Assembly: GCF_028737215.1 (NCBI RefSeq) | Contig: NZ_JAQZAM010000019.1 | Span: 1-64,000, forward strand | DNA: 64,000 nt | Source: Actinomycetospora chibensis | GTDB lineage: Bacteria; Actinomycetota; Actinomycetes; Mycobacteriales; Pseudonocardiaceae | Direction: 5' to 3' | Shown: positions 25,492 through 34,271 of the stretch, piece after piece | Layout: the number at the start of each line of letters is the position of its first letter | Numbering within the stretch: the first letter of the stretch is position 1 | Program-made: the position numbers and the translations under genes | The notes under the pieces: generated by a model | The model's database searches: none | What the model was told of the DNA's origin: nothing | The model's input: only the letters and a program-made list of their open reading frames with translations

Positions 25492-25807
25492 TGTCGCGCT
25501 TGCGCATCGCGATCGGCACGCCCGCCAGGTCCTCCTCGTTGCAGAGGAGCTTGAGGTCGTAGTAAGGCGAGCCCTTGGCGTCGTCGTAGTCGAGGTGCAC
25601 GGCGATGACGTCGAGGGGCTCACCGAGCCACTGCTCGGCCTCCCGCAACCAGGTCGCCGAGCGCTCGAGGGCGGTCGGGAGGTCGTCGTCGAGGAACTGG
25701 ATCGGTCGGTAGGGGACGCCTTGAATCTGGTCCTTACCGCCGGGCCGGGGGAGGTCCCGGGCCACGCCGAGGTCGTCGAGTGTCAGGTGCGTCGGGTGTT
25801 CGCCCAC
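25478..25807 (-). CDS. hypothetical acidic protein
   Basis: A protein of about 109 residues with a mixed composition that looks like real coding sequence: QGVPYRPIQFLDDDLPTALE, AEQWLGEPLDVIAVHLDYDD and YYDLKLLCNEEDLAG. It is soluble, with one Cys. I recognise no family. A GTG at 25807 is the chosen start; the open frame extends to 25843. Its last codons lie in the tandem repeat. The gene upstream on the other strand starts 100 bp away. Confidence 0.5.
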   Translation of the reverse strand: MGEHPTHLTLDDLGVARDLPRPGGKDQIQGVPYRPIQFLDDDLPTALERSATWLREAEQWLGEPLDVIAVHLDYDDAKGSPYYDLKLLCNEEDLAGVPIAMRKRDNHTG

Positions 25808-25909
25808 CCCTACAGGGTCCCCTGCCCGGTGGAGCGCCCGCAATCGCCCCGGCGAGCGGCGCGCCGGGCGTCCCCCGCGGTGCGCCCGGAGTCACTACGG
25901 TCGTGACCC

Positions 25910-27010
25910 ATGACCACGACCGCGGTGGCGGCGTCGACGGGTGACGGGGCGCCCGCGCGTCGCCGGCTCCGCGGTCCGGTGCCGCGGGAGGACGCCGCCC
26001 GCAACGTCCGGCTGGTGGCCGTCGCCTTCGGGGTCGCGGTGGTGGTCACCCGCCTCTACCTGGCGCTCACCGGCTACCCCCAGATCGGCGGGGCGACCTA
26101 CCACCTCGCCCACGCCCTCTGGGGCGGGCTGCTCCTGCTGCTCGGAGGCCTCGCCGCCCTGATGTGGAGCAACCGCTGGGTGCCGACGGCCACCGCGGTC
26201 CTCGTCGGCGTCGGCTCCGGGCTCTTCGTCGACGAGGTCGGGAAGTTCATCACCCGCCAGAACGACTACTTCACCCCGCTGGCGGCGCCGATCATCTACG
26301 TCGTCTTCCTGGGCGTGCTCGGGCTGGCGACGGTGACGCGCCGCGCCCGGCTCGACCGCCCCCGGGCGCTCGCCTACTCGGTGGCCGTCCGGTCGAAGGA
26401 CCTCGCCGACGGCGCCCTGCGCGCGGACGACCGCGCCGCGCTGCTCCGCGACCTCGCGTCGCTGGAGGCCGACACGTCACGTCCCGACCTCGTCGCCTAC
26501 GCCGCGGCGCTGCGCCCGGTGGTCGAGGCCGCCCCGGTCGAGGAGGCACCGAGCCGGTCCCGCACCGGGATCGCGGGCCTTGCCCGGGCGGAGGCGGCGC
26601 TCGTCCCGCGCTGGCTGCACCGGATCGCACTCGCCGCGGGCTCGGCGCTGCTCGGCCTGCTCTCGCTGCTCGGCCTCGTCGTGCTCATCGCCCTGTGGAG
26701 CAGCGACCCGGACACGCAGATCGTCCTCGACGACAGGGCGGTGCCGCCGGGCACGCGACCGCCGATGCTCGTGGTCGCCTCGGCCGGCGAGGCCGTCGTC
26801 GGTGTCCTGCTGCTGGTCGCCGCGGTGGCGCTGGTGATCGGACGCGATCGGGCGGGCGTCCGGCTCTGCCGGATCGGGCTCGTCCTGGCGCTGGCCGGCG
26901 TCAACGTCGCGCTGGGCTACCTCGACGCCGAGCTCGTGGTCGTCGCCGTCGTGGCCGAGCTGGCCCTGCTCCTCGTCGCCACCCGCTACCGGGCGCGCTT
27001 CCTGGAGTGA
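25910..27010 (+). CDS. polytopic membrane protein, function unknown
   Basis: A 366-residue integral membrane protein. Hydrophobic segments fall at about residues 32-55, 63-85, 92-108, 122-140, 235-265, 285-310, 315-335 and 338-360. The segment FVDEVGKFITRQNDYF (about residues 106-121) contains conserved-looking polar residues between membrane spans. A soluble loop of about 90 residues separates the two membrane halves. I know of similar conserved actinomycete membrane proteins but no function. Start ATG at 25910. Confidence 0.7.
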   Translation: MTTTAVAASTGDGAPARRRLRGPVPREDAARNVRLVAVAFGVAVVVTRLYLALTGYPQIGGATYHLAHALWGGLLLLLGGLAALMWSNRWVPTATAVLVGVGSGLFVDEVGKFITRQNDYFTPLAAPIIYVVFLGVLGLATVTRRARLDRPRALAYSVAVRSKDLADGALRADDRAALLRDLASLEADTSRPDLVAYAAALRPVVEAAPVEEAPSRSRTGIAGLARAEAALVPRWLHRIALAAGSALLGLLSLLGLVVLIALWSSDPDTQIVLDDRAVPPGTRPPMLVVASAGEAVVGVLLLVAAVALVIGRDRAGVRLCRIGLVLALAGVNVALGYLDAELVVVAVVAELALLLVATRYRARFLE

Positions 27011-27029
27011 GCCCGCACCCGCCGGCGTC

Positions 27030-27251
27030 TCAGCGGCGCGGCGGGATCTCGATCGTCGGCAGCCCGGCCACGTCGGCGAGCCCCAGCATGTGGAGCAGCT
27101 CGCGGCAGTCGTCGGCGTCGATGGCACGCCCGGCGATCACGGGTACGGCGCGGCGGCGGGCCAGGTGGTGTGCGGCGACCTCGGCCTCGTGGCTCTTGAG
27201 GATGCGGTCGGGAGGGACGTCACCCTCGACGTTCGGACCGACTGACGACAT
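27030..27251 (-). CDS. small hypothetical protein
   Basis: A 73-residue charged protein ending TIEIPPRR, with a central HEAEVAAHHLARRRAVPVIA stretch and DADDCRELLHMLGLADVAG. No membrane segment is seen and no family is recognised. ATG at 27251 has GGAG 5 nt upstream, which favours it over the GTG at 27266. It is divergent from the RGCVC-type gene with a 180-bp gap that probably contains both promoters; I see no clear boxes in it. Confidence 0.5.
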   Translation of the reverse strand: MSSVGPNVEGDVPPDRILKSHEAEVAAHHLARRRAVPVIAGRAIDADDCRELLHMLGLADVAGLPTIEIPPRR

Positions 27252-27431
27252 GCGAACTCCGACCACCAGGAGGGGAACGGGGCTCGCCGGGGGCCGGGGC
27301 CAACTCCGCCAGTGACCTCAGCCTACCCGCACCCCACGACACGGCGTAGCGTCGGAGACGTCCGGTACCTGCTCCGCCGGGCTGTCCCTCTCGCGTCCGG
27401 AGCCACTCCAGCCGCTCGAGAAGGGCACGCC

Positions 27432-27608
27432 ATGGGCACTCACGAGGCCACTGTCATCGAGAACCCCACCGACCAGGTGCTGGACGAGACGAGCGAACCC
27501 TCGTGCTCCGCCTGCCAGCACACCTGGTCGGGGCACGACGCGCTGGGCCGCAGGTTCTGCACGGCCACCCGCGACCACGGCTGGGATCGGGGCTGCATCT
27601 GCCGCTGA
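27432..27608 (+). CDS. RGCVC-type small Cys-rich protein
   Basis: A 58-residue protein. The C-terminal half has CSACQHTWSGHDALGRRFC and ends RGCICR, the signature of a small actinomycete family (HDxxGxRFCxAT then RGCVC/RGCIC). Five Cys and two His could bind a metal such as zinc or iron. Role unknown. The start ATG at 27432 follows the pattern of about 20 variable residues before the conserved block. Confidence 0.75.
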   Translation: MGTHEATVIENPTDQVLDETSEPSCSACQHTWSGHDALGRRFCTATRDHGWDRGCICR

Positions 27609-27631
27609 CCGGCCGTCCGCCGGACGGGCGA

Positions 27632-28480
27632 TCAGGTCCCCGTCGGCTCGTCGGGCACCGGCCCGATGCGCCCGGCGCCGTCGGCGACGTGCAGGTCGGC
27701 GATCGCCAGCATGTCCTCGTCGGTCAGCGCGAAGTCGAAGAGGGCGTGGTTCCCGGCGATGCGCTCGGGGCTGTCGGACTTGGGGATGACGACCGTGCCC
27801 TGCTGGAGGTGCCAGCGCAGCACGACCTGGGCCGGCGTGCGACCGAGCCGGTCGGCGACGGCCACCAGGGTCGGGTCGTCGAGGACGGCACCGCGGCCGA
27901 GCGGGCTCCACGCCTCGGTGGTGATGCCGAGGGCGGCGTGCAGGGCGCGCAGCTCGTGCTGCTGCAGGTGCGGGTGCAGCTCGATCTGGTTGACGGCGGG
28001 CACGGTGCCGCCGAGGTCGAGCAGGCGCCGCAGGTGACCCGCGCGGAAGTTGGAGACGCCGATCGCGCGGGTGCGTCCCTCGGCGAGCAGCTGCTCCATC
28101 CCCTCCCAGGTCTGCACGCACTCGGCGAGCACGTCCGTCGGCCAGTGCACGAGGTGGAGGTCGACGAAGTCCAGGCCGAGCCGCTCGAGGCTGCCGGCCG
28201 CGCAGTCCCGGGCGTGCGCGCACCCCTCGTGGCCGTGCCACACCTTGGTCGTGACGAACAGCTCGTCGCGCAGGATGCCCGACGCGGCGATCGCGCGGCC
28301 GACGCCCTCCTCGTTGCCGTAGACCGCGGCGGTGTCGATGCTGCGGTAGCCCTGCTCGAGGGCCTCGGAGACCGACGCCTCGGCGTCGCGGGCCTCGGAG
28401 ACCCCGAAGCCGAGCTGGGGCATGCGCAGGCCGTTGTTCAGGGCGACGGTGGTGTCCGGCGCGAGGAGTGTCGGGGCCAT
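27632..28480 (-). CDS. aldo/keto reductase
   Basis: A 282-residue NADPH-dependent oxidoreductase of the AKR5-like (2,5-diketo-D-gluconate reductase) type. Signatures: GYRSIDTAAVYGNE with the catalytic Asp and Tyr, FVTTKVW with the catalytic Lys, and VDLHLVHWP with the catalytic His; IPKSDSPERI is the NADP-binding segment. Substrates are small carbonyls. The ATG at 28480 is chosen; an in-frame TTG at 28492 directly abuts a strong hairpin. Cytoplasmic. Confidence 0.92.
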   Translation of the reverse strand: MAPTLLAPDTTVALNNGLRMPQLGFGVSEARDAEASVSEALEQGYRSIDTAAVYGNEEGVGRAIAASGILRDELFVTTKVWHGHEGCAHARDCAAGSLERLGLDFVDLHLVHWPTDVLAECVQTWEGMEQLLAEGRTRAIGVSNFRAGHLRRLLDLGGTVPAVNQIELHPHLQQHELRALHAALGITTEAWSPLGRGAVLDDPTLVAVADRLGRTPAQVVLRWHLQQGTVVIPKSDSPERIAGNHALFDFALTDEDMLAIADLHVADGAGRIGPVPDEPTGT

Positions 28481-28493
28481 GGTGGTGGTCAAC

Positions 28494-28510
28494 GCCCCGC
28501 GGAGCGGGGC
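28494..28510 (-). promoter_or_regulatory. GC hairpin in the aldo/keto reductase leader
   Basis: GCCCCGC and GCGGGGC form a perfect 7-bp stem with a 3-nt loop, ending 1 nt before an in-frame TTG and 13 nt before the ATG. An anti-SD-like GGGGAAGG lies on the 5' side of the stem. With the stem folded, the SD would be brought nearer the start codon. This may affect initiation; it is only inferred from sequence. Confidence 0.4.
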
Positions 28511-28552
28511 ACCTTCCCCGGCGTGACGTCCCCGACACCCTCCGACGCGGCC

Positions 28553-28804
28553 TCAGCCGTCGGCCGGCCGGATCGTCAGCCGCTCCATCCGGTCGTCGGC
28601 GAGGACGACGCCGAAGGCGAGGGTGACGGGGCTGCCGGGGAAGTCGCCGGCGATCCCGGCCAACAGCGCCTGCTCACGGCCGAGCCCCGGCCCCTGCCGG
28701 TGGAGCACCGCCGCGAGCCGGCCCGCCGGGTGACGGCCGTCGTCGGCCACGTCGGTCGACCTCCCGTCCCGCGAGCTCGCGCTCACGGTCACCCGGGCCC
28801 GCAC
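28553..28804 (-). CDS. small hypothetical protein (uncertain)
   Basis: An open frame of 83 codons. The second half (GREQALLAGIAGDFPGSPVTL, AFGVVLADDRMERLTI in separate stretches) looks protein-like, while the first 30 residues are Arg/Asp-rich without features. No family recognised. It may be a real small gene or the 3' end of a decayed one, as the adjacent 213 bp also look degraded. Confidence 0.35.
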   Translation of the reverse strand: MRARVTVSASSRDGRSTDVADDGRHPAGRLAAVLHRQGPGLGREQALLAGIAGDFPGSPVTLAFGVVLADDRMERLTIRPADG

Positions 28805-29017
28805 GACGACATCGACGTCACTACGGCGCGCCCGGCGCCCACCTCGCCGAGCACGCCCTGCTCGTCGACGGCCCCGGTCGCGAGACCTAGCTGGTGGGGC
28901 CCCGCGACACCGCCGACCGCGCCGCGTGGCGCACCGAGATCGGGTGGCCGGTGTTCACGACCGCGCCCGCGTGAGGAGCTCGAGCCCCTCGACACCGGCC
29001 ACGTCTAGTGTCGGGGC
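28805..29017. other. non-coding or decayed stretch upstream of the FGE gene
   Basis: A 213-bp gap. In the plus frame from 28822 it reads YGAPGAHLAEHALLVDGPG and, after an in-frame TAG at 28888-28890, DTADRAAWRTEIGWPVF before a second stop. This has a protein-like composition but no start or recognisable domain, so it may be a gene remnant. The promoter of the FGE gene should lie in the last part. Confidence 0.35.
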
Positions 29018-29875
29018 GTGAGCACGCGGGGGCAGGTGGCCCTGCCCGGTGGGCGCTTCGCGATGGGCGACCCCTTCGGTGAGGGCTACGTCGACGACGG
29101 CGAGCACCCGGTGCACGAGGTCACCCTGGCGCCGTTCGGCCTCGACGCCACCGCGGTCACCAACGCCGCGTTCGCGACGTTCGTCAAGGACACCGGCTAC
29201 GTCACCGACGCCGAGCGCTGGGGATCGTCGGCGGTGTTCCACCTGGCCTTCCACGGGGATCGCGCCGACATCCTGACCAGCGTCGAGGGCGCCGGATGGT
29301 GGCTCGGGGTGCGGGGTGCCTGCTGGCGGCGACCGGAGGGCCCCGGCTCGTCGGTGGGCGACCGCGCCAACCACCCGGTGGTGCACGTGTCCTGGAACGA
29401 CGCGCAGGCCTACTGCGCGTGGGCGGGCAAGCGGCTGCCCACCGAGGCGGAGTGGGAGTACGCCGCGCGCGGCGGGATCGAGGGCGCCCGCTTCCCCTGG
29501 GGCGACGAGCTCCGGCCCCGCGGACGGTGGCCGCTGAACATCTGGCAGGGCCGCTTCCCCACCCACAACACCGAGGAGGACGGCTACCTCACGACGGCGC
29601 CCGTGAAGACCTTCCGGCCCAACGGGCACGGGCTCTGGCAGATGGTCGGCAACGTCTGGGAGTGGTGCGCCGACTGGTTCTCCCCGCACACCTACCGCGA
29701 GTCGCCCGCCGCCGACCCGGTCGGGCCGGCGGAGGGCGTGAGCCGGGTGATGCGCGGCGGCTCGTACCTCTGCCACGACTCGTACTGCTACCGCTACCGC
29801 GTGGCGGCACGGTCGTCGAACACCCCCGAGTCCAGCTCGGGCAACCTCGGGTTCCGGTGCGCGAGCTCCCCCTGA
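29018..29875 (+). CDS. formylglycine-generating enzyme (SUMF1 family)
   Basis: A 285-residue enzyme that oxidises the Cys of a CxPxR motif to C-alpha-formylglycine in type I sulfatases, using copper and O2. Visible landmarks: PGGRFAMGD at the start, RLPTEAEWEYAARGG, FPWGDEL, NVWEWCADWF and RGGSYLCHDSYCYRYR. The two active-site Cys are at residues 252 and 257, with the same five-residue spacing as in the Streptomyces coelicolor enzyme (272/277). Length is typical. It runs convergently to a sulfatase gene with 13 bp between the stops; that sulfatase carries the substrate motif, so the pair functions together. No secretion signal. Confidence 0.93.
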   Translation: MSTRGQVALPGGRFAMGDPFGEGYVDDGEHPVHEVTLAPFGLDATAVTNAAFATFVKDTGYVTDAERWGSSAVFHLAFHGDRADILTSVEGAGWWLGVRGACWRRPEGPGSSVGDRANHPVVHVSWNDAQAYCAWAGKRLPTEAEWEYAARGGIEGARFPWGDELRPRGRWPLNIWQGRFPTHNTEEDGYLTTAPVKTFRPNGHGLWQMVGNVWEWCADWFSPHTYRESPAADPVGPAEGVSRVMRGGSYLCHDSYCYRYRVAARSSNTPESSSGNLGFRCASSP

Positions 29876-29888
29876 CCTTCTGCGCGCT

Positions 29889-32243
29889 CTACTGGGCGGC
29901 CATCACCCGCCGGTAGAGCCCGCCGTCCTCGGAGGTCCCCTCCTCCTCGCCGAGATCGATCCGCACCGTGTGCACGGTCCCGGTGAACGCGTTGCCGACG
30001 GTCGGGTAGTCGGTGCCCACCGGGGTCCCGAGGTCGACGCCGACGTCGAAGGTCTCGTCGAACGAGAAGTAGTACGGGATGGTGGCGTCCACCGTGCCGT
30101 GGGCGACCTTCACGTCGTCCACCGTGAGCACGACGGCGCCGCCCCGGCCGAGGCCGCCGCCGTCGTAGGTGAAATCCATCCGGACCTCGTGGCGCCCGGC
30201 GGGCATCGGCTCCTCGGCCCGCAGGACGTGGCTGGTGGTCCCGAAGTAGTTGTAGACGTAGCAGGCGCGCCCGCCGAGGCAGTAGAGCGCCCAGCCCCCG
30301 AAGCGCCCGCCCTGGGCGACGATCACCCCGTCGGTGAGCGTCCCGTCGGTGTGGACATCGGCGGTCACGGTGTGGGACCGGTTCTTGACGTTCGGCGTCG
30401 TCTCCTCGATCAGCCGGCGGGTCCGCCCGTGGTAGGTGACCGAGCGACGGTCGCCGGGCAGGTCGAGCCGCCCCGCGATCCTCGGGTTCTCCCGTTCGGT
30501 GACGCGGTTGTCCAGCGGGAAGACCTGGTACTTCGCCGCCTCGATGAGGAACAGCTCGCGCAGGGAGGCGAGCTTCTCGGGGTGGCGCTCGGCGAGGTCG
30601 TGGGCCTGGCTCCAGTCGGTGGTGGTGTCGTAGAGCTCCCACACGTCGTCGCGGAACGACCTGCCGGCCTCCGGCACCATGTCCCAGGGAATGCCGTGAC
30701 GGGTCACCGCGGTCCAGCCCTCGTGGTAGATGCCGCGGTTGCCGCACATCTCGAAGTACTGGGTCCGGCGACGGTCGGGCGCGGCCGCGTCGTCGAACGT
30801 GTACCGCATGCTCGTGCCCTCGACGGGCTTCTGCGTGACCCCGTCCACCGAGATCGGGGCGGGGATGCCCGCGCACTCGAGGACGGTCGGGAGGACGTCG
30901 ATGACGTGGTGGAACTGGTGGCGCAGGCCGCCTCCGTGGGTGATGCCCCGCGGCCAGTGGATCACCAGCCCGTCGCGGGTGCCGCCGAAGTGGGACGCCA
31001 CCTGCTTGGTCCACTGGTACGGGGTGTTCTGCGCCAGCGCCCAGCCCACCGGGGCGATCGGGTAGCTCGTCGGCCCGCCGATCTCGTCGATGCGCCCGAC
31101 CATCTCGGCGGGGTCGTCGACGAGGCCGTGCCCGAGGCGGTGCTCGTTGAGCGTGCCCTCGAGGCCGCCCTCGCCCGAGGCGCCGTTGTCGCCGATCAGG
31201 TAGACGATCACCGTGTTCTCGAGCTCGCCGAGCTCGTCCAGCTCGTCGACGAAGCGTCCGAGCTGGGTGTCGGCGTGCTCGGTGAACCCGGCGAAGGTCT
31301 CCATGAACCGCGCCCCCAGCGCGCGCTGGTCGTCGCTGAGCTCGTCCCAGTGCGGCACCTCCTCGGCCCACGGGGCGAGCTCCGCGTCCTGCGGGACCAC
31401 CCCGAGCTCCTTCTGCCGGGCCAGCGTCAGCTCACGCTGCCGGTCCCAGCCGTGGTCGAACCGGCCGCGGTAGTGGTCCCGCCACTCCTTCCGGACGTGC
31501 AGGGGCGCGTGCGACGCGCCGAAGGCGAGGTAGGTGAAGAAGGGTCGGTCCGGGGTCAGGGTGCGCTGGGTGCGGACCCAGTCGACGGCATGGTCGACGA
31601 GGTCCTCGGACAGGTGGTAGCCCTCCTCCGGCCGCCGTGTGGGCTCGACCGGCGTGGTGCCCTGATAGAGCAGGGGGTACCAGTGGTTCATCTCGCAGGC
31701 CATGAAGCCGTAGAAGTGGTCGAAACCCTCGCCGGTGGGCCAGCGGTCGAACGGGCCGACGGGGCTGATCTCCGACGGCGGGGTCTGGTGCCACTTGCCG
31801 AACGCGGCCGTCGAGTACCCGTTGCCCTGCAGGATGCGGGCCATCGTCGCCGCGCTGCGCGGGCGGAAGCCGGAGTAGCCGGGGGCGGACGTCGCCATCT
31901 CGGTGGTGCCGCCCATGCCCACCGAGTGGTGGTTGCGGCCGGTCATCAGTGCCTGGCGCGTCGGCGAGCACAGCGCCGTCACGTGGAAGCGGGTGTAGCG
32001 CAGCCCGTCGGCGGCCAGTCGATCCGCCGTCGGCATGTCGCAGGGTCCCCCGAAGGCGCTGGAACTGCCGAACCCCAGATCGTCGAGGACCACGACCACG
32101 ACATTCGGGGCTCCCTCGGGCGCGGCGGTCGGGCGGACCGGCTCGAAGGGTTCGGATTGTTCGTCGATCCCGAGGGCGGTGACCACCCCGGCCGGCTGCT
32201 CCGGCTCGGGTAGAACGTGACGGCCACCGTTGAACCTGCTCAT
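29889..32243 (-). CDS. type I sulfatase (arylsulfatase, AtsA-like)
   Basis: A 784-residue sulfatase, close to the length of Mycobacterium tuberculosis AtsA (Rv0711). The formylglycine site is CSPTR at residues 92-96 in TALCSPTRQALMTGR, and the metal-binding DD pair is at 54-55 in VVVLDDLGFG. Further landmarks: LIGDNGASGEGG and AFGKWHQTPP. It hydrolyses sulfate esters with Ca2+ and needs formylglycine activation by the convergent FGE gene. No signal peptide is seen, so it appears cytoplasmic. ATG at 32243 has GGAG 5 nt upstream. The C-terminal 200 residues form the small beta domain. Confidence 0.92.
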   Translation of the reverse strand: MSRFNGGRHVLPEPEQPAGVVTALGIDEQSEPFEPVRPTAAPEGAPNVVVVVLDDLGFGSSSAFGGPCDMPTADRLAADGLRYTRFHVTALCSPTRQALMTGRNHHSVGMGGTTEMATSAPGYSGFRPRSAATMARILQGNGYSTAAFGKWHQTPPSEISPVGPFDRWPTGEGFDHFYGFMACEMNHWYPLLYQGTTPVEPTRRPEEGYHLSEDLVDHAVDWVRTQRTLTPDRPFFTYLAFGASHAPLHVRKEWRDHYRGRFDHGWDRQRELTLARQKELGVVPQDAELAPWAEEVPHWDELSDDQRALGARFMETFAGFTEHADTQLGRFVDELDELGELENTVIVYLIGDNGASGEGGLEGTLNEHRLGHGLVDDPAEMVGRIDEIGGPTSYPIAPVGWALAQNTPYQWTKQVASHFGGTRDGLVIHWPRGITHGGGLRHQFHHVIDVLPTVLECAGIPAPISVDGVTQKPVEGTSMRYTFDDAAAPDRRRTQYFEMCGNRGIYHEGWTAVTRHGIPWDMVPEAGRSFRDDVWELYDTTTDWSQAHDLAERHPEKLASLRELFLIEAAKYQVFPLDNRVTERENPRIAGRLDLPGDRRSVTYHGRTRRLIEETTPNVKNRSHTVTADVHTDGTLTDGVIVAQGGRFGGWALYCLGGRACYVYNYFGTTSHVLRAEEPMPAGRHEVRMDFTYDGGGLGRGGAVVLTVDDVKVAHGTVDATIPYYFSFDETFDVGVDLGTPVGTDYPTVGNAFTGTVHTVRIDLGEEEGTSEDGGLYRRVMAAQ

Positions 32244-32470
32244 CCCGGCTCCACGATCCCTTCTGTCGATGGTGAACCGCCCGTGGCTGGACGGCTCGGT
32301 GGGTTTAGCACAGGCAAGAATCGTCAGCAAGGAATGGCGGGGAACATCGTACCGAGACCATTCTGCAGTTCGTCGAGGAATGCCGGCGACGTCGAGGGGT
32401 GCCATTCCTGGGGAGACGTCACAAGAATCGGTGGGTTGGACCGTCGCGGATCGGGCACCCCGGAGGGACC

Positions 32471-32896
32471 ATGCCGAACCCGGACGCCCTGGGTGCCGCC
32501 GCCGTCGCCCGGTGGCCCGACACCCTGCAGGTCAGTACGTCGGCCGACGGGAGCCACGTCCGTCTCCTCCGGCGCCGCCTCACGCAGTGGCTCGGCGGGG
32601 ACCACCTCGACACGGACACGATCGAGGATCTGGTCATGGCCACGTCGGAGGCGCTCGAGAACTGCTGCGACCACGCCTACTCCGGCGACCACGCCGCGGG
32701 CACCATGACGCTCACCGCGTCCCATGCTGTCGACCGGCTGGTCATCACCGTCGCCGACGACGGGTCCTGGCAGCTCGAGGGCGCCGACACCGGCCACCGG
32801 GGCCGGGGGCTCACGATGATGCGAGAGCTCGTCGACGACGTCGCCATCGAGGCAGGCCCGGGGGGCACCAGTCTCGCTCTGACCCGTTACCTCTGA
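32471..32896 (+). CDS. RsbW-like anti-sigma factor kinase (HATPase)
   Basis: A 141-residue GHKL ATPase. The N-box is SEALENCCDHAY (about residues 58-70), the G1 box VADDGSW near 97, and the G2 box GRGLTMM near 112. Such proteins bind a sigma factor and phosphorylate a STAS anti-anti-sigma factor. No STAS or sigma gene is adjacent; the next gene, convergent and 1 bp away, is a SpoIIE-type phosphatase, which is the usual antagonist. GGAGGG precedes the ATG at 32471. Confidence 0.85.
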   Translation: MPNPDALGAAAVARWPDTLQVSTSADGSHVRLLRRRLTQWLGGDHLDTDTIEDLVMATSEALENCCDHAYSGDHAAGTMTLTASHAVDRLVITVADDGSWQLEGADTGHRGRGLTMMRELVDDVAIEAGPGGTSLALTRYL

Positions 32897-32897
32897 C

Positions 32898-34199
32898 TCA
32901 CGCCGTCGGTGAGCGGAAGCCTCCGACCGCGCTGGACCGGCCCTTCTCCGGTCGCTGTGACGGCGGGGTCGACGCCGTGACCTCGCGGGCGACGGAGGGC
33001 AGCAGGCGCTCGTGCGCCGTGGCCGACCAGTCCACCATCAGCAGGGTGGCGTCGTCCTGCAGCAGCCCGCCCTGGTGCTCGAGGACCGCGGCGGCGAGCC
33101 GTCGCAGGGTCTCGGGCGCCGAGACCTCGTCGAGCTCCGCGCGTTCGCTCAGGTCGACGAGCCGGCGTTCGCCGAAGAACCGTCCGTCGGCGCCGCGCGC
33201 CTCGGTGATGCCGTCGGAGTAGAACACCACGCGGTCACCGGGCTCGAGCCACTCCACGGCCTCCTCCACCGGGGCGGCGTGCTCGCCGACCCCCAGCGGC
33301 GGCCGGGGGGTTGCCTCGAACGCGCCGACGAGGTGCCCCTGGCGCAGCAGCAGGGGATGGGGGTGGCCGGCGACGAGGTAGCGCAGCTCGCCGGTGCGCA
33401 GGTCCAGCCGGGCCAGGATCGCGGTCACGAACCGCGGGAGCACCCCGGCCGCCTGCATCTGGATGTCGGCCTCGATGGCCAGCGCCGCGAGGTCGCTGAC
33501 GCCCCGGCGGCGGGCGTTGCGGATCGCGCTGACGGCCAGGGCGGTCGCACTGCCCGCGGCGAGGTCGTGCCCGACGCCGTCGAACACCGCCACGTAGGCG
33601 GTGTCGAGGTCCACGACGTAGTCGTAGCCGTCGCCCGCGACCCGGTCCTAGGGCTCGAGGAGCGCCGTGACGCAGACGTTGTCGGTGGCGAAGGTGCGCG
33701 GCGGGACCAGCTGCCAGAGGAGCTCGGCGGCCACCGTCAGCGGCCGGGGGGCGCGGAGCCGGCGGACGCGGTCGCTGTAGGGAAGCTTGGCGATCGCGAT
33801 GTGCCCCATCAGCCCGGACAGGGTCCAGCACCGGCGACGGAACTCGAGGTCGTCGACCACGTCGGGTCCCAGCTCGAGGCTCACCACGCCCGCCCGCTCC
33901 GTGCCGTCGAGCATCGGCACCCACAGCAACCGGCGCCCGTCGTCGCTGAAGCCCGCGACGAACTCGCCGTACTGGAAGGCGCGCCCGGCGAGGGTCCCGT
34001 CCACCGACTGCGCCGCCGGAGGGTCCACCCGCACCGAGGTGAGCACCCGCTGGCCGAGGTCGACCAGCAGCACGTCGGCGTGGAGCCCGAGCGGTCGGAC
34101 GGCTTCGTCGACCATGGCCGAGAGGCCCTCGCCGACGACGAGGTGGGACCGATCGGTCAGCGTCGTGAAGACATCGCCCCACGTCGCCCCGGTCGTCAT
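32898..34199 (-). pseudogene. GAF-SpoIIE (PP2C) phosphatase interrupted by an in-frame TAG
   Basis: One continuous frame of 434 codons encodes a GAF-like sensor (1-160) followed by a SpoIIE phosphatase (from about 185), but codon 184 (33648-33650) is TAG. It falls at LLEP-stop-DRVAGDGYDY, exactly where related proteins read straight through (LEPxYxVGGDxFDY). Phosphatase motifs after the stop look intact: VFDGVGHD, LVAGHPHPLLLR, FYSDGITEARG and QDDATLLM. A restart at the GTG at 33614 would lack the first metal Asp (AGDGYDY) and has no Shine-Dalgarno. So either the gene is newly inactivated, the stop is read through, or the base is an error. It faces an RsbW-like gene. Confidence 0.8.
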
Positions 34200-34271
34200 T
34201 CCGAGGACCCTACGGCGCTCCGCCGGATCGTCCGCCCGATCGCCCGTCCGCCGATGTCGCGGCGCTTGGGA

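Noticed and set aside
34203-34271. Additional small gene between the GAF phosphatase and the TetR gene
   Set aside because: Only 69 bp, no start with a ribosome site and no conserved peptide.
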